Positions 24,998-34,531 of a stretch of 64,000 nucleotides of DNA are shown piece after piece. The DNA is from Bryobacteraceae bacterium. Its GTDB lineage: Bacteria > Acidobacteriota > Terriglobia > Bryobacterales > Bryobacteraceae. How positions within the stretch are numbered: position 1 is the stretch's first letter; each line of letters begins with the position of its first letter. The stretch lies in the NCBI GenBank assembly GCA_947458745.1, contig CANGYQ010000006.1, positions 144,271 to 208,270 of the forward strand, in the 5' to 3' direction. Below the pieces are notes generated by a model that had not been told where the DNA came from, did no database searches, and saw nothing but the letters and a program-made list of their open reading frames with translations. The translations under genes were made by a program, and so were the position numbers.

Positions 24998-25876
24998 TTA
25001 CGGAGCGCCCTGCAGTGGTTCCACCGGCAGTACGGCGCGAATGTAGTCTCTGGTCTCGCGGAACGGCGGGATGCCGCCATGTTTGTCGACGGCCGTAGGT
25101 CCCGCATTGTAGGCCGCCAGCGCCAGCGCCAGATCGCCCGCGTAACGCGTAATCAACTCCCGCAGGAACCGGCTACCGGCTTCGACGTTCTGCCTGGCGT
25201 CAAACGGATCGCTAACGCCCAAAGCCGCCGCTGTCGCCGGCATCAGTTGCATCAGGCCTAACGCCCCTTTGGCTGACACCGCACAGGGCCTGCGCCCCGA
25301 TTCACGCGCGATCACCCGATCGAGGAGATTCTCGGGCAGGCCATGCCGGGTGGTTGCCCGGGCCAGCAGCGGGGCCAAGACCTGGGCTGGAACCGGATCG
25401 CAGTTCATCAGTTGTGAAACCGGCAGAACCTCTACAGGCCGCGTCCAAACCGGCCAGGGGGTCGTAAAAAAGCCGGACTCGGTGTCTTCCTTCACGCCGT
25501 GCAACGCCTCCATCTGCTTGCGGACTGACTTGCGCTGGCGTTCCAGTGCCGATCGCATTTTGTCTCCGAACTGTTGAACTGGTTGGTCTTGTGCGCTTGG
25601 AGGCACCCCCGGGGCGGGGGGGGCTGGAGGATTCGGTTGGGTCGGTGCCGGTGTACCCGCCGCCGATGACGGGGCCGCCGGGGTCGTGCTGCCGGCCGGC
25701 TTGGGCGGAGCTGAGTTGGCGGACGGTTTAGTTGATGACGGAGTTCCTGTCGGAGACGCCGGGGCGGCCGCCGCTCCGGCTGATGGCTTGCCAGCGGGTG
25801 GCGAGGGTTTTGCCGCAGAGGTGCCAGGAGAGGTTGCCCCCTGGGCCAGGATGAGCGCGGCAATCAAGACCACCAT
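24998..25876 (-). CDS. Lytic transglycosylase with a Pro/Ala-rich linker
   Basis: This 292-residue exported protein has a signal-like segment [15 protein letters not shown] at the N-terminus, then about 80 residues of Pro/Ala/Ser linker. A C-terminal SLT domain runs from about 170 to 285. The catalytic Glu is in [20 protein letters not shown], and [31 protein letters not shown] and [18 protein letters not shown] are the family motifs. It cleaves peptidoglycan glycan strands, leaving 1,6-anhydro ends. The long disordered linker suggests a domain reaching from the membrane into the wall. ATG 25876 has no Shine-Dalgarno; TACCAT is exactly 6 nt upstream. Confidence 0.88.
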   Translation of the reverse strand: MVVLIAALILAQGATSPGTSAAKPSPPAGKPSAGAAAAPASPTGTPSSTKPSANSAPPKPAGSTTPAAPSSAAGTPAPTQPNPPAPPAPGVPPSAQDQPVQQFGDKMRSALERQRKSVRKQMEALHGVKEDTESGFFTTPWPVWTRPVEVLPVSQLMNCDPVPAQVLAPLLARATTRHGLPENLLDRVIARESGRRPCAVSAKGALGLMQLMPATAAALGVSDPFDARQNVEAGSRFLRELITRYAGDLALALAAYNAGPTAVDKHGGIPPFRETRDYIRAVLPVEPLQGAP

Positions 25877-25888
25877 TCACCAATGGTA
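25877..25888 (-). promoter_or_regulatory. -10-like element 6 nt before the transglycosylase ATG
   Basis: Minus-strand TACCAT (25883-25888), then TGGTGA, then ATG. It has four matches to the -10 consensus and no clear -35. It is listed because it repeats the spacing seen at other starts in the window. Confidence 0.35.
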
Positions 25889-25974
25889 TCGGCTGAACCG
25901 TCCTACAACTTCAGTGGTCGATTGCCATTGGATGTGTCGTGTGTGTCTATTCAGTTTGAAAAATACTATATAAA

Positions 25975-26496
25975 TCAATCACATGAAGAAACAAAATTGG
26001 AGTTTTGCATGACCTCAAGCAGTTGGTGAAGATGCCGCTCCAGGTGAGCACTGGCAAACAAAGTCCACTGGTAGCCATCAAGCAGGCCAAACACAAAGTG
26101 GTTCAGCGCAAACGCGCGCGGGTCAGGCGTGTTTTGCAGCCAATCGATCGTCTGGGCGCGTACCTGCTCAAACGCTTCACACCATTCGGCAGGCGTCGCG
26201 AATCGTCCGGTGGGGCTGACGGGGGCTGGGGCGATGACCTTGGTGCGGCGGTCCGGCACAACGCGGGTCACGGTCGAATCCCGCTTGGGCGAAGTCCCAC
26301 CCTCAGAGGGAGTCAGTGCCCCCATCACGCGCTTCTCCACTAGCACGATGTGTTCGGCGATCTCTGCGACGGACCACTGCTCCGCCGCCGGACGAAAATT
26401 CCACTGCTCACCGGCCAACCCGCCCAACAGGCTGATCAGTTCGGTCCGCGTGGCCCGCAGGGCCTCCAGGCTCGGCTTTTTCTCTTCTGGTTTCAT
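25975..26496 (-). CDS. DinB-family protein (cytoplasmic paralogue)
   Basis: This 173-residue four-helix DinB/YfiT-fold protein has the helix-1 metal-site His in WSVAEIAEHIVLVEKRVM and the second His pair in WTLFASAHLERHLHQLLEV. GLLDGYQW precedes the last helix. Family members bind a divalent metal and include thiol-dependent transferases such as bacillithiol or mycothiol S-transferases. It has no signal peptide. It shares layout, and the GRF plus VVPDRRTKV-type motif, with the next gene downstream in coordinate order, so the two are diverged duplicates. The intergenic region upstream (26497-26520) is strikingly AT-rich compared with the genome. Confidence 0.8.
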   Translation of the reverse strand: MKPEEKKPSLEALRATRTELISLLGGLAGEQWNFRPAAEQWSVAEIAEHIVLVEKRVMGALTPSEGGTSPKRDSTVTRVVPDRRTKVIAPAPVSPTGRFATPAEWCEAFEQVRAQTIDWLQNTPDPRAFALNHFVFGLLDGYQWTLFASAHLERHLHQLLEVMQNSNFVSSCD

Positions 26497-26520
26497 CGGA
26501 AAATCATTATTTACAAATAT

Positions 26521-27111
26521 TTATCGTGGATACTTCGAGTCTGACTTGATCTCAGCAATCTGGGCCAGGTGGCGCTCATTGTGGGCCGAGATAAACAGCA
26601 ACCACTGGAGGCAATCGGTGGGCCCCATGGGTGAATCGGAAATGTGGTGCCGCAGGTCGAGCCTCGTTGTGCGGGTGAAGTCGAGCGTGGCGGCGCGGGC
26701 ATCCTTGTACTGTTTCACCAGCGGGTCGCCGATCCCAAACCGGCCCGTGGGCACAAACATCTCGGGTGCCTTCACTTTGGTGTCACGGTTGGGGACCATC
26801 TTCAGAATCGCCTCGTCGGTTGTCTTGTTGGCGGGCGCTGTGGCCACGGCGGGTCCTTCGGCCACTTTGACGGTCATCCCGAACAGGCCCTTCTCGGTGA
26901 GCACCAGATGCTCCACCACTTCCGCCAGCGACCACTTGTCGTCGGCTGGTTTGAACTTCCACTGGGCGTCGGTCAGCCCGGCCACTTGATCGAGCAGCAA
27001 CTTGCGGGTGCCGTGCAGGTGGCTGAGGGTGCGGTCACGATCTCCCTGGGCCAACTCCTGCGTGAACGCGGTGAGGCAGGTGGCCATGAGGGCGAGGCAA
27101 ACTTTGGTCAT
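26521..27111 (-). CDS. DinB-family protein with signal peptide (exported paralogue)
   Basis: This 196-residue DinB-fold protein has the metal-site motifs WSLAEVVEHLVLTEKGLFG and WLLFISAHNERHLAQIAEI. The middle VPNRDTKVKAPEMFVPTGRF aligns with the adjacent paralogue. Unlike that paralogue it begins with a hydrophobic segment (KVCLALMATCLTAFTQE) that looks like a signal peptide or lipobox-like region, so it probably acts outside the cytoplasm. No ribosome site is seen before ATG 27111; TACAAA lies 6 nt upstream. The substrate is unknown. Same-strand neighbours 24 bp apart suggest a tandem duplication in which one copy gained export. Confidence 0.78.
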   Translation of the reverse strand: MTKVCLALMATCLTAFTQELAQGDRDRTLSHLHGTRKLLLDQVAGLTDAQWKFKPADDKWSLAEVVEHLVLTEKGLFGMTVKVAEGPAVATAPANKTTDEAILKMVPNRDTKVKAPEMFVPTGRFGIGDPLVKQYKDARAATLDFTRTTRLDLRHHISDSPMGPTDCLQWLLFISAHNERHLAQIAEIKSDSKYPR

Positions 27112-27229
27112 GAAGTCTTTGTATCACGGGGAGGCGATTGCTGCGGTGGTTCAAAAGATTTGCTGTGAAGTTCTGAGACCCGGCATACGATAGACTTTGT
27201 AGAAGTAGCTTCTCCCCCGAGGCAAAGTA

Positions 27230-28240
27230 GTGCAATTTCAACACCGCCATTCTTTACTGATTGTTGCGAAGGGGGTCGGGCGCCTGCGGGCGCGGCAGCG
27301 GGCTGTTATGACTCCGCTGGTTAACCACTTCGAGAACTTTCAGGTTCTGGAAACCGACACGGGCGTGGACACGCTTGCCCTTCTAGAAATCGCCGAGGCT
27401 GACATCGTGATCGTGGCCGACCGGCTTTCCGATATGACCGCCGCTGACCTGTGCCGCCAGATCCGCCGCGAACGCCGCGCACGCTTGCTGCCGGTGATGG
27501 TGCTGGGTCTCTCTGACCAGCCAGCTGATGAAGCGGACTCTTTGGCTGCCGGTGCCGACGAGTTTATCTCTCTGCCGGTTTCCGCCCCGGCCCTCCAAGC
27601 CCGCGTCTGGGCTCACGTCCGGCGGAAATGGGCCGCTGATGAACGGGAAGATGTTGAGACCATCCTGTTCTCTCTCGCCCAGACCGTGGAACAACGCGAT
27701 CCGCTCACCGGCGGCCACTGCCAGCGGCTGGCGGACCTGAGTGTCCGGATGGGCCACCGGATGGGCTTGTCCACTGAAGATGTGGAGGCGCTCTACCGCG
27801 GCGGCTTCTTGCACGACATCGGCAAGATCGCTGTGCCGGACTCCATCCTGTTTAAGCCCGGTCCACTCACCGCCGAGGAGTGGGTGGTGATGCGCAGCCA
27901 CACCACGCGGGGCGAGGAAATCTGCAAACAGATGCGGACGCTGGCCCCGGTGCTGCCCATCATCCGGTCACACCACGAAAAGTGGGATGGCACCGGATAT
28001 CCGGATGGACTGCGGCGGGAAGCGATCCCGTTGCTGGCCCGGATTCTCCAGATCGCTGACGTCTATGACGCCTTGACCACGGCGCGGCCCTACAAACCCG
28101 CCTTCAGTCACCTGGAAGCCATGGACATCCTGCGCCGCGAAGCCCGCATGGGCTGGCGCGACCCGGAACTGGTCCATCTGTTTACCGACTTGTTCCCCCG
28201 CACGGCCGATACCCGCGTGTTCCGCGCCGTCGCCAGCTAA
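27230..28240 (+). CDS. Response-regulator-like HD-GYP c-di-GMP phosphodiesterase
   Basis: This is a 336-residue protein. Residues 8-125 form a receiver-like domain: HSLLIVAKGVGRLR is strand 1, ADIVIVADRLSDM holds the likely phospho-Asp, and ADEFISLPVSAPALQARVWA is the output face. The acidic pair normally after strand 1 is replaced by AKG, so phosphorylation may be weak or lost. Residues about 140-330 are an HD-GYP domain with FLHDIGKIAVPDSI and HHEKWDGTGYPDGLRREAI, the full catalytic signature for hydrolysing cyclic di-GMP. GTG 27230 has GAGG nine bases upstream. No kinase gene is adjacent. Confidence 0.88.
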   Translation: MQFQHRHSLLIVAKGVGRLRARQRAVMTPLVNHFENFQVLETDTGVDTLALLEIAEADIVIVADRLSDMTAADLCRQIRRERRARLLPVMVLGLSDQPADEADSLAAGADEFISLPVSAPALQARVWAHVRRKWAADEREDVETILFSLAQTVEQRDPLTGGHCQRLADLSVRMGHRMGLSTEDVEALYRGGFLHDIGKIAVPDSILFKPGPLTAEEWVVMRSHTTRGEEICKQMRTLAPVLPIIRSHHEKWDGTGYPDGLRREAIPLLARILQIADVYDALTTARPYKPAFSHLEAMDILRREARMGWRDPELVHLFTDLFPRTADTRVFRAVAS

Positions 28241-28306
28241 GCCCGGCTTTCGCGCCGGTTGAAGTTTTGCGAACTTCCGTCACCGCGTGCGCGTATGCTG
28301 ATCAGC

Positions 28307-29038
28307 ATGCGGATTTATCTAGTGGGTTCCACGCTGGCTCTGGGCGCGCTCTTGACCGGGTGCGTCGTCGTCGAGCGCAACTCCGAAGTGGGCCCGGTCC
28401 AGACCAGCACGTTTTCCTGCGACCGGGGCAAGGCGGAGATGGTCCGCATGGAAGTAAAGATGAGCGTGGGCGAACTGAACCTCCGTGAGAACACCGCCAA
28501 CGCCACCAAGCTGCTGGATGCCGATTTCGAGTACAACCTGCCGTTCCTCAAGCCCACCGCTCGGTATGACGATGCTGGATTCCGCGGCTACCTAAGCGTC
28601 ACCCAGTCCGGCGAGAAGTCTCTGCGTTTGGGCGGCGACATGAAGAACAAATGGGACCTCCGCGTCCAACGTGATGTGCCGCTTGATCTAAGCGTCAACC
28701 TGGGTGTGGGTGAAAGCCAGTTGAACCTGGGCCAGCTAGCTCTGCGCAGCGTCAATGTTCACATCGGAGTTGGTGAATGCCGGATGGACTTGCGCGGTCC
28801 GGAACCCAAGCGCGACTACACCGTCGAGATCCACGGCGGCGTGGGTGAAGCAGTGGTCTACCTGCCCAAGGGAGTCGGAGTGATTGCCGACGCCAAGGGC
28901 GGACTGGGCGAGTTGCAGGTGGAAGGCAACCTGCGGAAAGACGGCAACCAGTACCTCAATGACCTCTACGGCAAATCCAAGGTGACGGTCCGCCTGGACA
29001 TCCGCGGCGGCGTCGGCTCCATCCGGCTGATCGGGTAG
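28307..29038 (+). CDS. Toast-rack-domain lipoprotein
   Basis: This 243-residue protein begins with a lipoprotein signal (STLALGALLTGC, Cys about residue 19). The body is a right-handed beta-helix-like 'toast rack' fold with repeating strands: SVGELNLRENTANATKLL, VNLGVGESQLNLGQLAL, VHIGVGECRMDLRG, IHGGVGEAVVYLPKGVG, KGGLGELQVEG and IRGGVGSIRLIG. The G-V-G-E repeat recurs about every 20-25 residues. Related domains occur in LiaF-like and putative adhesion proteins, with no enzymatic role known. ATG 28307 is chosen because it yields a compact lipobox signal; TATGCT is 7 nt upstream. It is probably anchored in a membrane, facing the periplasm. Confidence 0.78.
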   Translation: MRIYLVGSTLALGALLTGCVVVERNSEVGPVQTSTFSCDRGKAEMVRMEVKMSVGELNLRENTANATKLLDADFEYNLPFLKPTARYDDAGFRGYLSVTQSGEKSLRLGGDMKNKWDLRVQRDVPLDLSVNLGVGESQLNLGQLALRSVNVHIGVGECRMDLRGPEPKRDYTVEIHGGVGEAVVYLPKGVGVIADAKGGLGELQVEGNLRKDGNQYLNDLYGKSKVTVRLDIRGGVGSIRLIG

Positions 29039-29044
29039 CCCGCA

Positions 29045-30337
29045 TCAAGCTGCCTGCGTTAACGGACCCGCCGCCTTCTGTACTTTGCGGACGGCTTCCA
29101 CAATCTGGTCCATCCCCTCGCGGGTGTCCAGCAGCATCGTCTGCGTCAGCCACAGGGCTTCCTGGCACAACTGGTCGTTTTGCGGCGTCTGGTTCTTTTC
29201 GCGCCATTGGGCCAAGCGCTTTTCGCCATAGATCCGCCGGAAGCCGCGGGAGTTGAGGACGTTTTCGAGGAACGGCTCGCGGTTGAGCGGCGAGTAGCCG
29301 GAGGAGACCGGGATGCCTTCCGCGCGCATGGCGGCGATGAACCGCTCCCGCGTCAGCCCGGCAAACGCTTCCGGCTGGTAACGGAACATGTACAGGTGCC
29401 AGGCGTTGCGGGTGCAGCCCGGATAGAGCTTCTGGGGCGTCATGCCGGCAATGCCTGATAACTGCGATGTCAGGTAGGCGGCGTTCATCTCGCGCCGGCG
29501 GGATTGTTCTTCCAGGCGCGTCATCTGGGCCGTCAGGATCGCGGCCTGGAACTCCGTCAGGCGCAGATTGGCACCGGTCGATTGATAGGTGAAGCTGGCC
29601 GTCATCACCTTGCGGCTGCGGCCGTTGTTGTGGAACGTGAAGCATTTCTCGATGAACGCTTCATCGCTGGAAATGATGGCCCCACCTTCGCCGGAGTTCA
29701 GGTTCTTGGACGCCTGGAAGCTGAAGCAGCCCGCCAAGCCATAGCTGCCCACCTTGCGGTTGCGCCATTCGCCCAGGTGCGCCTGCGCCGCATCTTCAAT
29801 CAGCGGAATGTTCCGGCGGCGGCTGATTTCCAGCATCTTGCCCACATCAAAGCTGGCCCCGCCCATGTGAACGGGCAGCAGCGCCCGAGTTTCCGGCGTG
29901 ATCGCCGCCTCCACCTTCGACGCATCAATCTGGAACGTCTCTCGATCAGTATCGACAAACACCGGCAGCGCGTGTTGCAGCAGGACGGAGTTGATGGTGG
30001 CAATGAAGGTGTAAGGCGGGACGATCACCTCGTCACCCGCGCCAATGCCCAAGGCGTTCAACGACGTGATCAGCGCGCTGGTGCCGTTAGCGACGGCCAG
30101 GCAGTGCTTGGTTCCGGTGAGCGTGGCATAGGCCTCTTCAAACCGTTCCACCAGCTTGCCCGTGCCACGCCCCCAGCGCCCACTGCGGAGCGCGCCCAGG
30201 ATCTCTTGTTCTTCCACTTGGTTGGTCACGGGCCAGGTGGGCCACCGCTTGGTGCGGACCGGAGTGCCTCCCAAAAGAGCGGGCTTGACGGTGGCGGCGA
30301 GGGCAGCTGATGCGACGAGAGTGCGCCGGGTGATCAT
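29045..30337 (-). CDS. DegT/DnrJ/EryC1-family aminotransferase with Tat-like signal
   Basis: This 430-residue PLP-dependent sugar-aminotransferase-fold protein has the Schiff-base Lys211 in [18 protein letters not shown]. Family blocks are [34 protein letters not shown] and [16 protein letters not shown], with Asp182 for the PLP nitrogen. DegT enzymes usually make amino sugars in the cytoplasm. This one begins [17 protein letters not shown], a Tat-like signal, before the normal family start ([13 protein letters not shown]), so a folded PLP enzyme seems to be exported. The start is 3-6 bp from the start of the divergent udgB. TAACAT lies 6 nt before ATG 30337. The substrate is unknown. Confidence 0.85.
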   Translation of the reverse strand: MITRRTLVASAALAATVKPALLGGTPVRTKRWPTWPVTNQVEEQEILGALRSGRWGRGTGKLVERFEEAYATLTGTKHCLAVANGTSALITSLNALGIGAGDEVIVPPYTFIATINSVLLQHALPVFVDTDRETFQIDASKVEAAITPETRALLPVHMGGASFDVGKMLEISRRRNIPLIEDAAQAHLGEWRNRKVGSYGLAGCFSFQASKNLNSGEGGAIISSDEAFIEKCFTFHNNGRSRKVMTASFTYQSTGANLRLTEFQAAILTAQMTRLEEQSRRREMNAAYLTSQLSGIAGMTPQKLYPGCTRNAWHLYMFRYQPEAFAGLTRERFIAAMRAEGIPVSSGYSPLNREPFLENVLNSRGFRRIYGEKRLAQWREKNQTPQNDQLCQEALWLTQTMLLDTREGMDQIVEAVRKVQKAAGPLTQAA

Positions 30338-30349
30338 GAGGTGATGTTA
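30332..30349. promoter_or_regulatory. Symmetric divergent start: each ATG overlaps the other gene's -10 element
   Basis: Bases 30332-30337 (GATCAT) lie 6 nt before udgB's ATG at 30344, and contain the complement of degT's ATG. Bases 30344-30349 read TAACAT on the minus strand, 6 nt before degT's ATG, and contain udgB's ATG. The shared 6-nt spacer is GAGGTG/CACCTC. This would make two leaderless, mutually exclusive transcripts. GAGGTG could instead act as a ribosome site for udgB. Confidence 0.4.
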
Positions 30350-30991
30350 CTCAATGACGAGATCGTCCGCTGCCGCCTCTGTCCACGCTTGGTGGAGCAC
30401 CGCGAAGAGATCGCGCGGGTGAAGCGTCGGGCGTACCGGGATCAGGAGTATTGGGGCAAGCCCGTGCCCTCTTTTGGTGACCCCGCCGCTAGGCTGCTGG
30501 TGGTGGGGTTGGCACCTGGCGCGCATGGGGCCAATCGGACGGGCCGCATGTTCACGGGGGACCGCAGCGGGGATTTTCTTTACCGGGCTCTCTACGAAAC
30601 TGGCTTCGCCTCACAGCCGGAATCGACCCATCGGGGTGATGGGCTGACCTTGACCGACTGCTTCATCTCCGCGCCGGTCCATTGCGCGCCGCCCGGCAAC
30701 AAGCCCGAACGAGAGGAGATCGCGACTTGTTCCAGCTATCTGCGCCGCGAGCTGCCGCTGCTGAAGAATCTGAAAGCGGTGGTGGTGCTGGGCCGCATCG
30801 CGCTGGATGGATATCGTGGTGTGGCGGGGCTGCCGGTGCTCCCGTTTGGTCACGGCCTGGTACATGCGCTGAAGCCGGTGCTGATCTGCAGCTACCATCC
30901 CAGCCAGCAGAATACGCAGACCGGACGGCTGACGGCGGAAATGTTGCACGCCGTCTTTGCCACCGCGCGCCGTATAATAGAGTGCAATTAA
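30344..30991 (+). CDS. Type-5 uracil-DNA glycosylase (UdgB family)
   Basis: This 215-residue family-5 glycosylase removes uracil and some other deaminated bases from DNA in base excision repair. The N-terminal iron-sulfur Cys pair is CRLC (about residues 10-13), with further Cys in [15 protein letters not shown] and [13 protein letters not shown]. Motif A is [19 protein letters not shown], and the active-site loop is [16 protein letters not shown]. These match UdgB rather than family 4. The start could be GTG 30341 or ATG 30344; ATG is used. Its stop overlaps the next gene by one base (TAATG at 30989-30993), so expression is coupled to the exported PSD1 protein. Confidence 0.88.
   Translation: MLLNDEIVRCRLCPRLVEHREEIARVKRRAYRDQEYWGKPVPSFGDPAARLLVVGLAPGAHGANRTGRMFTGDRSGDFLYRALYETGFASQPESTHRGDGLTLTDCFISAPVHCAPPGNKPEREEIATCSSYLRRELPLLKNLKAVVVLGRIALDGYRGVAGLPVLPFGHGLVHALKPVLICSYHPSQQNTQTGRLTAEMLHAVFATARRIIECN
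30973..30978 (+). promoter_or_regulatory. Consensus TATAAT before the PSD1 gene
   Basis: A perfect TATAAT at 30973-30978, 12 nt before the PSD1 ATG at 30991, inside the end of udgB. It would give a leader of about six bases. No -35 at proper spacing was found (TTGCAC is 23 nt away), so it is uncertain as an independent promoter. Confidence 0.35.
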
Positions 30992-33111
30992 TGCGTCACT
31001 CCCTCCTCACTTTGATGGTCGCGGTTCCGGCGCTGCTGGCGGCCGCTGAGCTGCCGAACTGGGTGCAGCCGCGCGAGATGGACAACGTCAAGGCGCGGAA
31101 GAATTTCTGGAGCTTCCAACCGGTGCGCAAGCCGCCAGTGCCGGCGGTCGAGTCCAAGTGGGTGCGGAATCCGCTGGATGCGTTCGTGCTGGAAAAGCTG
31201 CGCGAGAAGAAGGAAGAACCACGCACTGAACTGGACCGGCGCGCATTGATGCGCCGCGCGATGCTGGACATCACCGGCCTGCCGCCGACGCCCAACCAGA
31301 TGCGGGAGTTTCTCGCCGACAAGTCCCCCGATGCTTACGAGAAGCTGGTGGACCGACTGATGGCCGGCACCGCCTATGGCGAGCGCTGGGGCCAGCGCTG
31401 GCTGGATGTCGTGCGCTACGCCGACACCAACGGCTATGAACTGGATGCCGAACGCACCCACGCGTGGCGTTACCGTGACTACGTCATCCGCAGCTTCAAT
31501 TCGAACAAGCGTTTCGACCAATTCTTGAAGGAACAGATCGCGGGCGACGAGCTGTGGCCCGCGGACTCCGATGCCCTGGTGGCCACCGGCTTCCATCGGA
31601 CGGGACCGGAGCACATTGTCGGCGGCAACCAGGATCTCGAAATGAACCGGCAGGAAGTGCTGATCGAGATGAATGCCGGTGTCGGCAACGTCTTCCTGGG
31701 CTTGACCGTGCAATGCGCGCGCTGCCACAACCACAAGTTCGACCCTTTCCTGCAGGCCGACTATTACCGCTTGGCCGCGATCTTTGCCGGCACGGAAGGG
31801 CGCGAAGTCGCCATTGCGACGCCGCTGGAATGGGCCTCCTACAGCTTGGAACGCTACGAGTGGGAGCAGAAAGTGAAACCGATCCTCGATGCCATTAAGG
31901 CGATCGAGAAGCCCTACCGCGCCAAGCTGAAGGCCGAAAAGAGGGCGCAGTTGGAGCCCAAGTTCCGCGACGCGTTGGCCGTGCCGGAAGCACAGCGCAC
32001 CCCGGAGCAAGCGGAACTGGCCAAGAACGCGGAATCGCAGACTGGCTCCACGTGGGACGAGGTGCTGGCCGCGATCCCGGCCGCAGAGCTGGCGGTCCGC
32101 AAAGGCTGGCGCGAGAAGCTGCATGAGCTGGAGTTGATCGAGCCGGAGCCGCCGCCGCACGCCTATGCCGCGGTGAATAGCGGCAAGCCGCATGCGACGC
32201 ACATCTTGAAGGTGGGCGACCACAAGATGAAGCAGGGTCAAGTGGAGCCGGGCGTGCCGCTGGTGCTGGCCATCGCCCGCGGGCAGCAGGACCTGGGCGA
32301 CGTTACCCGCGGCGCGCAAGGACGCCGGACGCAGTTGGCCGAATGGCTGGCTACTCCCGATCATCCGCTGACCGCGCGAGTGTTCGTGAACCGCATGTGG
32401 CAGTTCCGCATGGGTGATGGGATCGTCAAGACGCCGAATGATTTCGGGGCGTTGGGCGAACGGCCCACCAACCCCAAGCTGCTGGATTGGATGGCGAGTG
32501 AGTTTGTCGCTTCCGGCTGGGACATCAAGAAGCTGGACCGGATGATCTTGACGTCCAGCACCTACCGACAGTCAGCCGTGCAGCGGCGGCGGATGGATGC
32601 GGAAGTAGTGCGTGACTCGATCCTGGCCGTCTCGGGCCAGCTGAACGCCAAGATGTACGGCCCTCCCGTGAAGACGCCCATTGAGCAGGAGATCTACGAC
32701 ATCATCTTCACGGAGCAGGAGCCGGACAATCTGTGGCCCCTGCCCAAGGATCGGCGCGAGATGTACCGGCGCACGGTTTACGTGCTGAATAAGCGCACGG
32801 TGCGTCTGCCGATGCTGGCCAACTTCGATCAGCCGGACACCATGTCCAGTTGCCCGCAGCGGCCCACGTCGACCCATGCGCTGCAGGCGCTGACGATGAT
32901 GAATTCAGACTTCATGGCCGAGTCGGCGCGGGCGTTTGCCGCACGGCTGGGGAAGAAGGATCCAGTGGGTGATGCCTACTCCCTGGCCTTAACCCGCGAG
33001 CCGCGGCCGGAAGAACGGAAGCTGGCGGAGGAGTTTTTCAAGAAAGGTGGAACCGTGGCGGACTTCGCGTTGGCGCTACTAAATCGCAATGAGTTCATCT
33101 ACCTTCCCTAA
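30991..33111 (+). CDS. Exported PSD1-family protein (DUF1549/DUF1553)
   Basis: This is a 706-residue secreted protein with signal peptide [20 protein letters not shown]. It contains the DUF1549 domain at about residues 50-260 ([56 protein letters not shown] and [15 protein letters not shown]). The DUF1553 domain follows at about 440-680 ([46 protein letters not shown]). A central coiled region separates them. The [11 protein letters not shown] motif is a CxxCH haem-c-like site. Homologues are abundant in Planctomycetes and Acidobacteria, usually next to DUF1501 genes as here, but the function is unknown. The start is fixed by the TAATG overlap with udgB. Confidence 0.9.
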   Translation: MRHSLLTLMVAVPALLAAAELPNWVQPREMDNVKARKNFWSFQPVRKPPVPAVESKWVRNPLDAFVLEKLREKKEEPRTELDRRALMRRAMLDITGLPPTPNQMREFLADKSPDAYEKLVDRLMAGTAYGERWGQRWLDVVRYADTNGYELDAERTHAWRYRDYVIRSFNSNKRFDQFLKEQIAGDELWPADSDALVATGFHRTGPEHIVGGNQDLEMNRQEVLIEMNAGVGNVFLGLTVQCARCHNHKFDPFLQADYYRLAAIFAGTEGREVAIATPLEWASYSLERYEWEQKVKPILDAIKAIEKPYRAKLKAEKRAQLEPKFRDALAVPEAQRTPEQAELAKNAESQTGSTWDEVLAAIPAAELAVRKGWREKLHELELIEPEPPPHAYAAVNSGKPHATHILKVGDHKMKQGQVEPGVPLVLAIARGQQDLGDVTRGAQGRRTQLAEWLATPDHPLTARVFVNRMWQFRMGDGIVKTPNDFGALGERPTNPKLLDWMASEFVASGWDIKKLDRMILTSSTYRQSAVQRRRMDAEVVRDSILAVSGQLNAKMYGPPVKTPIEQEIYDIIFTEQEPDNLWPLPKDRREMYRRTVYVLNKRTVRLPMLANFDQPDTMSSCPQRPTSTHALQALTMMNSDFMAESARAFAARLGKKDPVGDAYSLALTREPRPEERKLAEEFFKKGGTVADFALALLNRNEFIYLP

Positions 33112-34531
33112 GCCGCCTGAAGGCCTCTGCTCGCGTTCGTCGCGGCGTGATGTGTTGCGCGCGGCGGCGCATGGCTTTGGCGGGATCGCGCTCGAAGCCA
33201 TGCTCGCCAAGGGTGCTTTTGCCGAAAGGACGAACCCGCTGGCGGCCAAACCGCAGCACTTCCCCGGCAAGGCCAAGAACGTTATCTTCCTGTTCATGGT
33301 GGGGGCACCGGGCCAGATGGATACGTTTGACCCGAAGCCGATGCTGGCCAAGTACGAAGGGCAGAAGTTGCCCGAAAGCTTCGGCAAGATCACCAGCCAG
33401 TTCACTGATGGCTCAACACCGATCCTGGCTTCGCCGTTTACGTTCAAGCAGTACGGCCAATCAGGCGCATGGGTCTCGGACCTTTTCCCGAATCTGAAGG
33501 ACTGCGTGGACGACATCTGCTTCGTCCGCAACTTCTACACCGAAAGCGTCGTGCATGCCCCGGCGATGTATCAGGTGCACACGGGCCGCATTCTAATGGG
33601 CTATCCGAGCATGGGCTCCTGGGTGACCTATGGCCTGGGTTCAACCTCCGACAACCTGCCCGCCTATGTCGTCATGCCGCAACCGGAAGGGACTCCGGAG
33701 GGTGGCACGCCCTGTTGGGGTTCAGCCTTCCTGCCCGCCGTCTACCAGGGGACGCTGCTGCGCCCGGGTCCGACGCCGATCCTTCATTTGAAGGCCCCCG
33801 CGGGCACCACGCCCGAACGCCAAAAGGCGACGCTCGACCTGCTGCAGAAGATGAACGATCTCGACACGGCACCGGGTGATTCCGAAATGGCTGCGCGCAT
33901 CGCCAGCTATGAACTGGCTTTCAAGATGCAATCGCACGCGCCCGAAGCCGTCGACCTGACCAAGGAGACCGAGGCTACCAAGAAGCTGTATGGTCTTGAT
34001 CGCAAGGAGACCTCCGAGTTCGGTACCCGCTGCCTGCTGGCCCGCCGCATGGTGGAACGCGGTGTCCGCTTTGTCCAGATTTATTCCGGTGGTGGCCCGG
34101 TAAGTGTCCAGTGGGACGCGCACAAGGACCTGGTTCCCAACCATCGCAAGATGGCGGGCATGACCGATCAGCCCATCGCGGCGCTGCTGAAGGACTTGAA
34201 GTCGCGAGGGTTGCTCGACGACACGCTGGTGATCTGGGGCAGTGAATTCGGGCGTTTGCCGATGTCGCAATCGGGCAATGGCCGTGACCACAACATGCAC
34301 GGCTTTACCATGTGGTTTGCCGGTGGCGGCGTCAAGGGCGGCCAGACGATCGGTGCCACCGATGACTTTGGCCTTTACTGCGCCGGGACGAAATATCACA
34401 TGCGGGACTTCCACGCGACCATCCTGCACGCCTTGGGCCTGGACCAACATAAGCTGTGGTACCTGCACAATGGCCGCCACGAGAAGCTGACCGACTTTGG
34501 GGGTAACGTGATCAAGGAAGTGTTCGGTTGA
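33089..34531 (+). CDS. DUF1501 protein, Tat-exported, alkaline-phosphatase/sulfatase-like fold
   Basis: This 480-residue protein has a Tat signal [20 protein letters not shown] near residue 17. The body is DUF1501: [20 protein letters not shown] at the N-terminus, [17 protein letters not shown] in the middle. At the C-terminus [20 protein letters not shown] and [20 protein letters not shown] resemble the metal-binding part of arylsulfatase or alkaline-phosphatase folds. Its enzymatic activity is not established. It overlaps the PSD1 gene by 23 bp and the TenA gene by 4 bp (TTGA), so it is part of one coupled unit with its usual partner. Confidence 0.9.
   Translation: MSSSTFPKPPEGLCSRSSRRDVLRAAAHGFGGIALEAMLAKGAFAERTNPLAAKPQHFPGKAKNVIFLFMVGAPGQMDTFDPKPMLAKYEGQKLPESFGKITSQFTDGSTPILASPFTFKQYGQSGAWVSDLFPNLKDCVDDICFVRNFYTESVVHAPAMYQVHTGRILMGYPSMGSWVTYGLGSTSDNLPAYVVMPQPEGTPEGGTPCWGSAFLPAVYQGTLLRPGPTPILHLKAPAGTTPERQKATLDLLQKMNDLDTAPGDSEMAARIASYELAFKMQSHAPEAVDLTKETEATKKLYGLDRKETSEFGTRCLLARRMVERGVRFVQIYSGGGPVSVQWDAHKDLVPNHRKMAGMTDQPIAALLKDLKSRGLLDDTLVIWGSEFGRLPMSQSGNGRDHNMHGFTMWFAGGGVKGGQTIGATDDFGLYCAGTKYHMRDFHATILHALGLDQHKLWYLHNGRHEKLTDFGGNVIKEVFG

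Noticed and set aside
30988..32364. A 458-residue minus-strand frame
   Set aside because: It is the antisense shadow of the PSD1 gene, with the same low-complexity His/Leu/Gly composition as other shadows.
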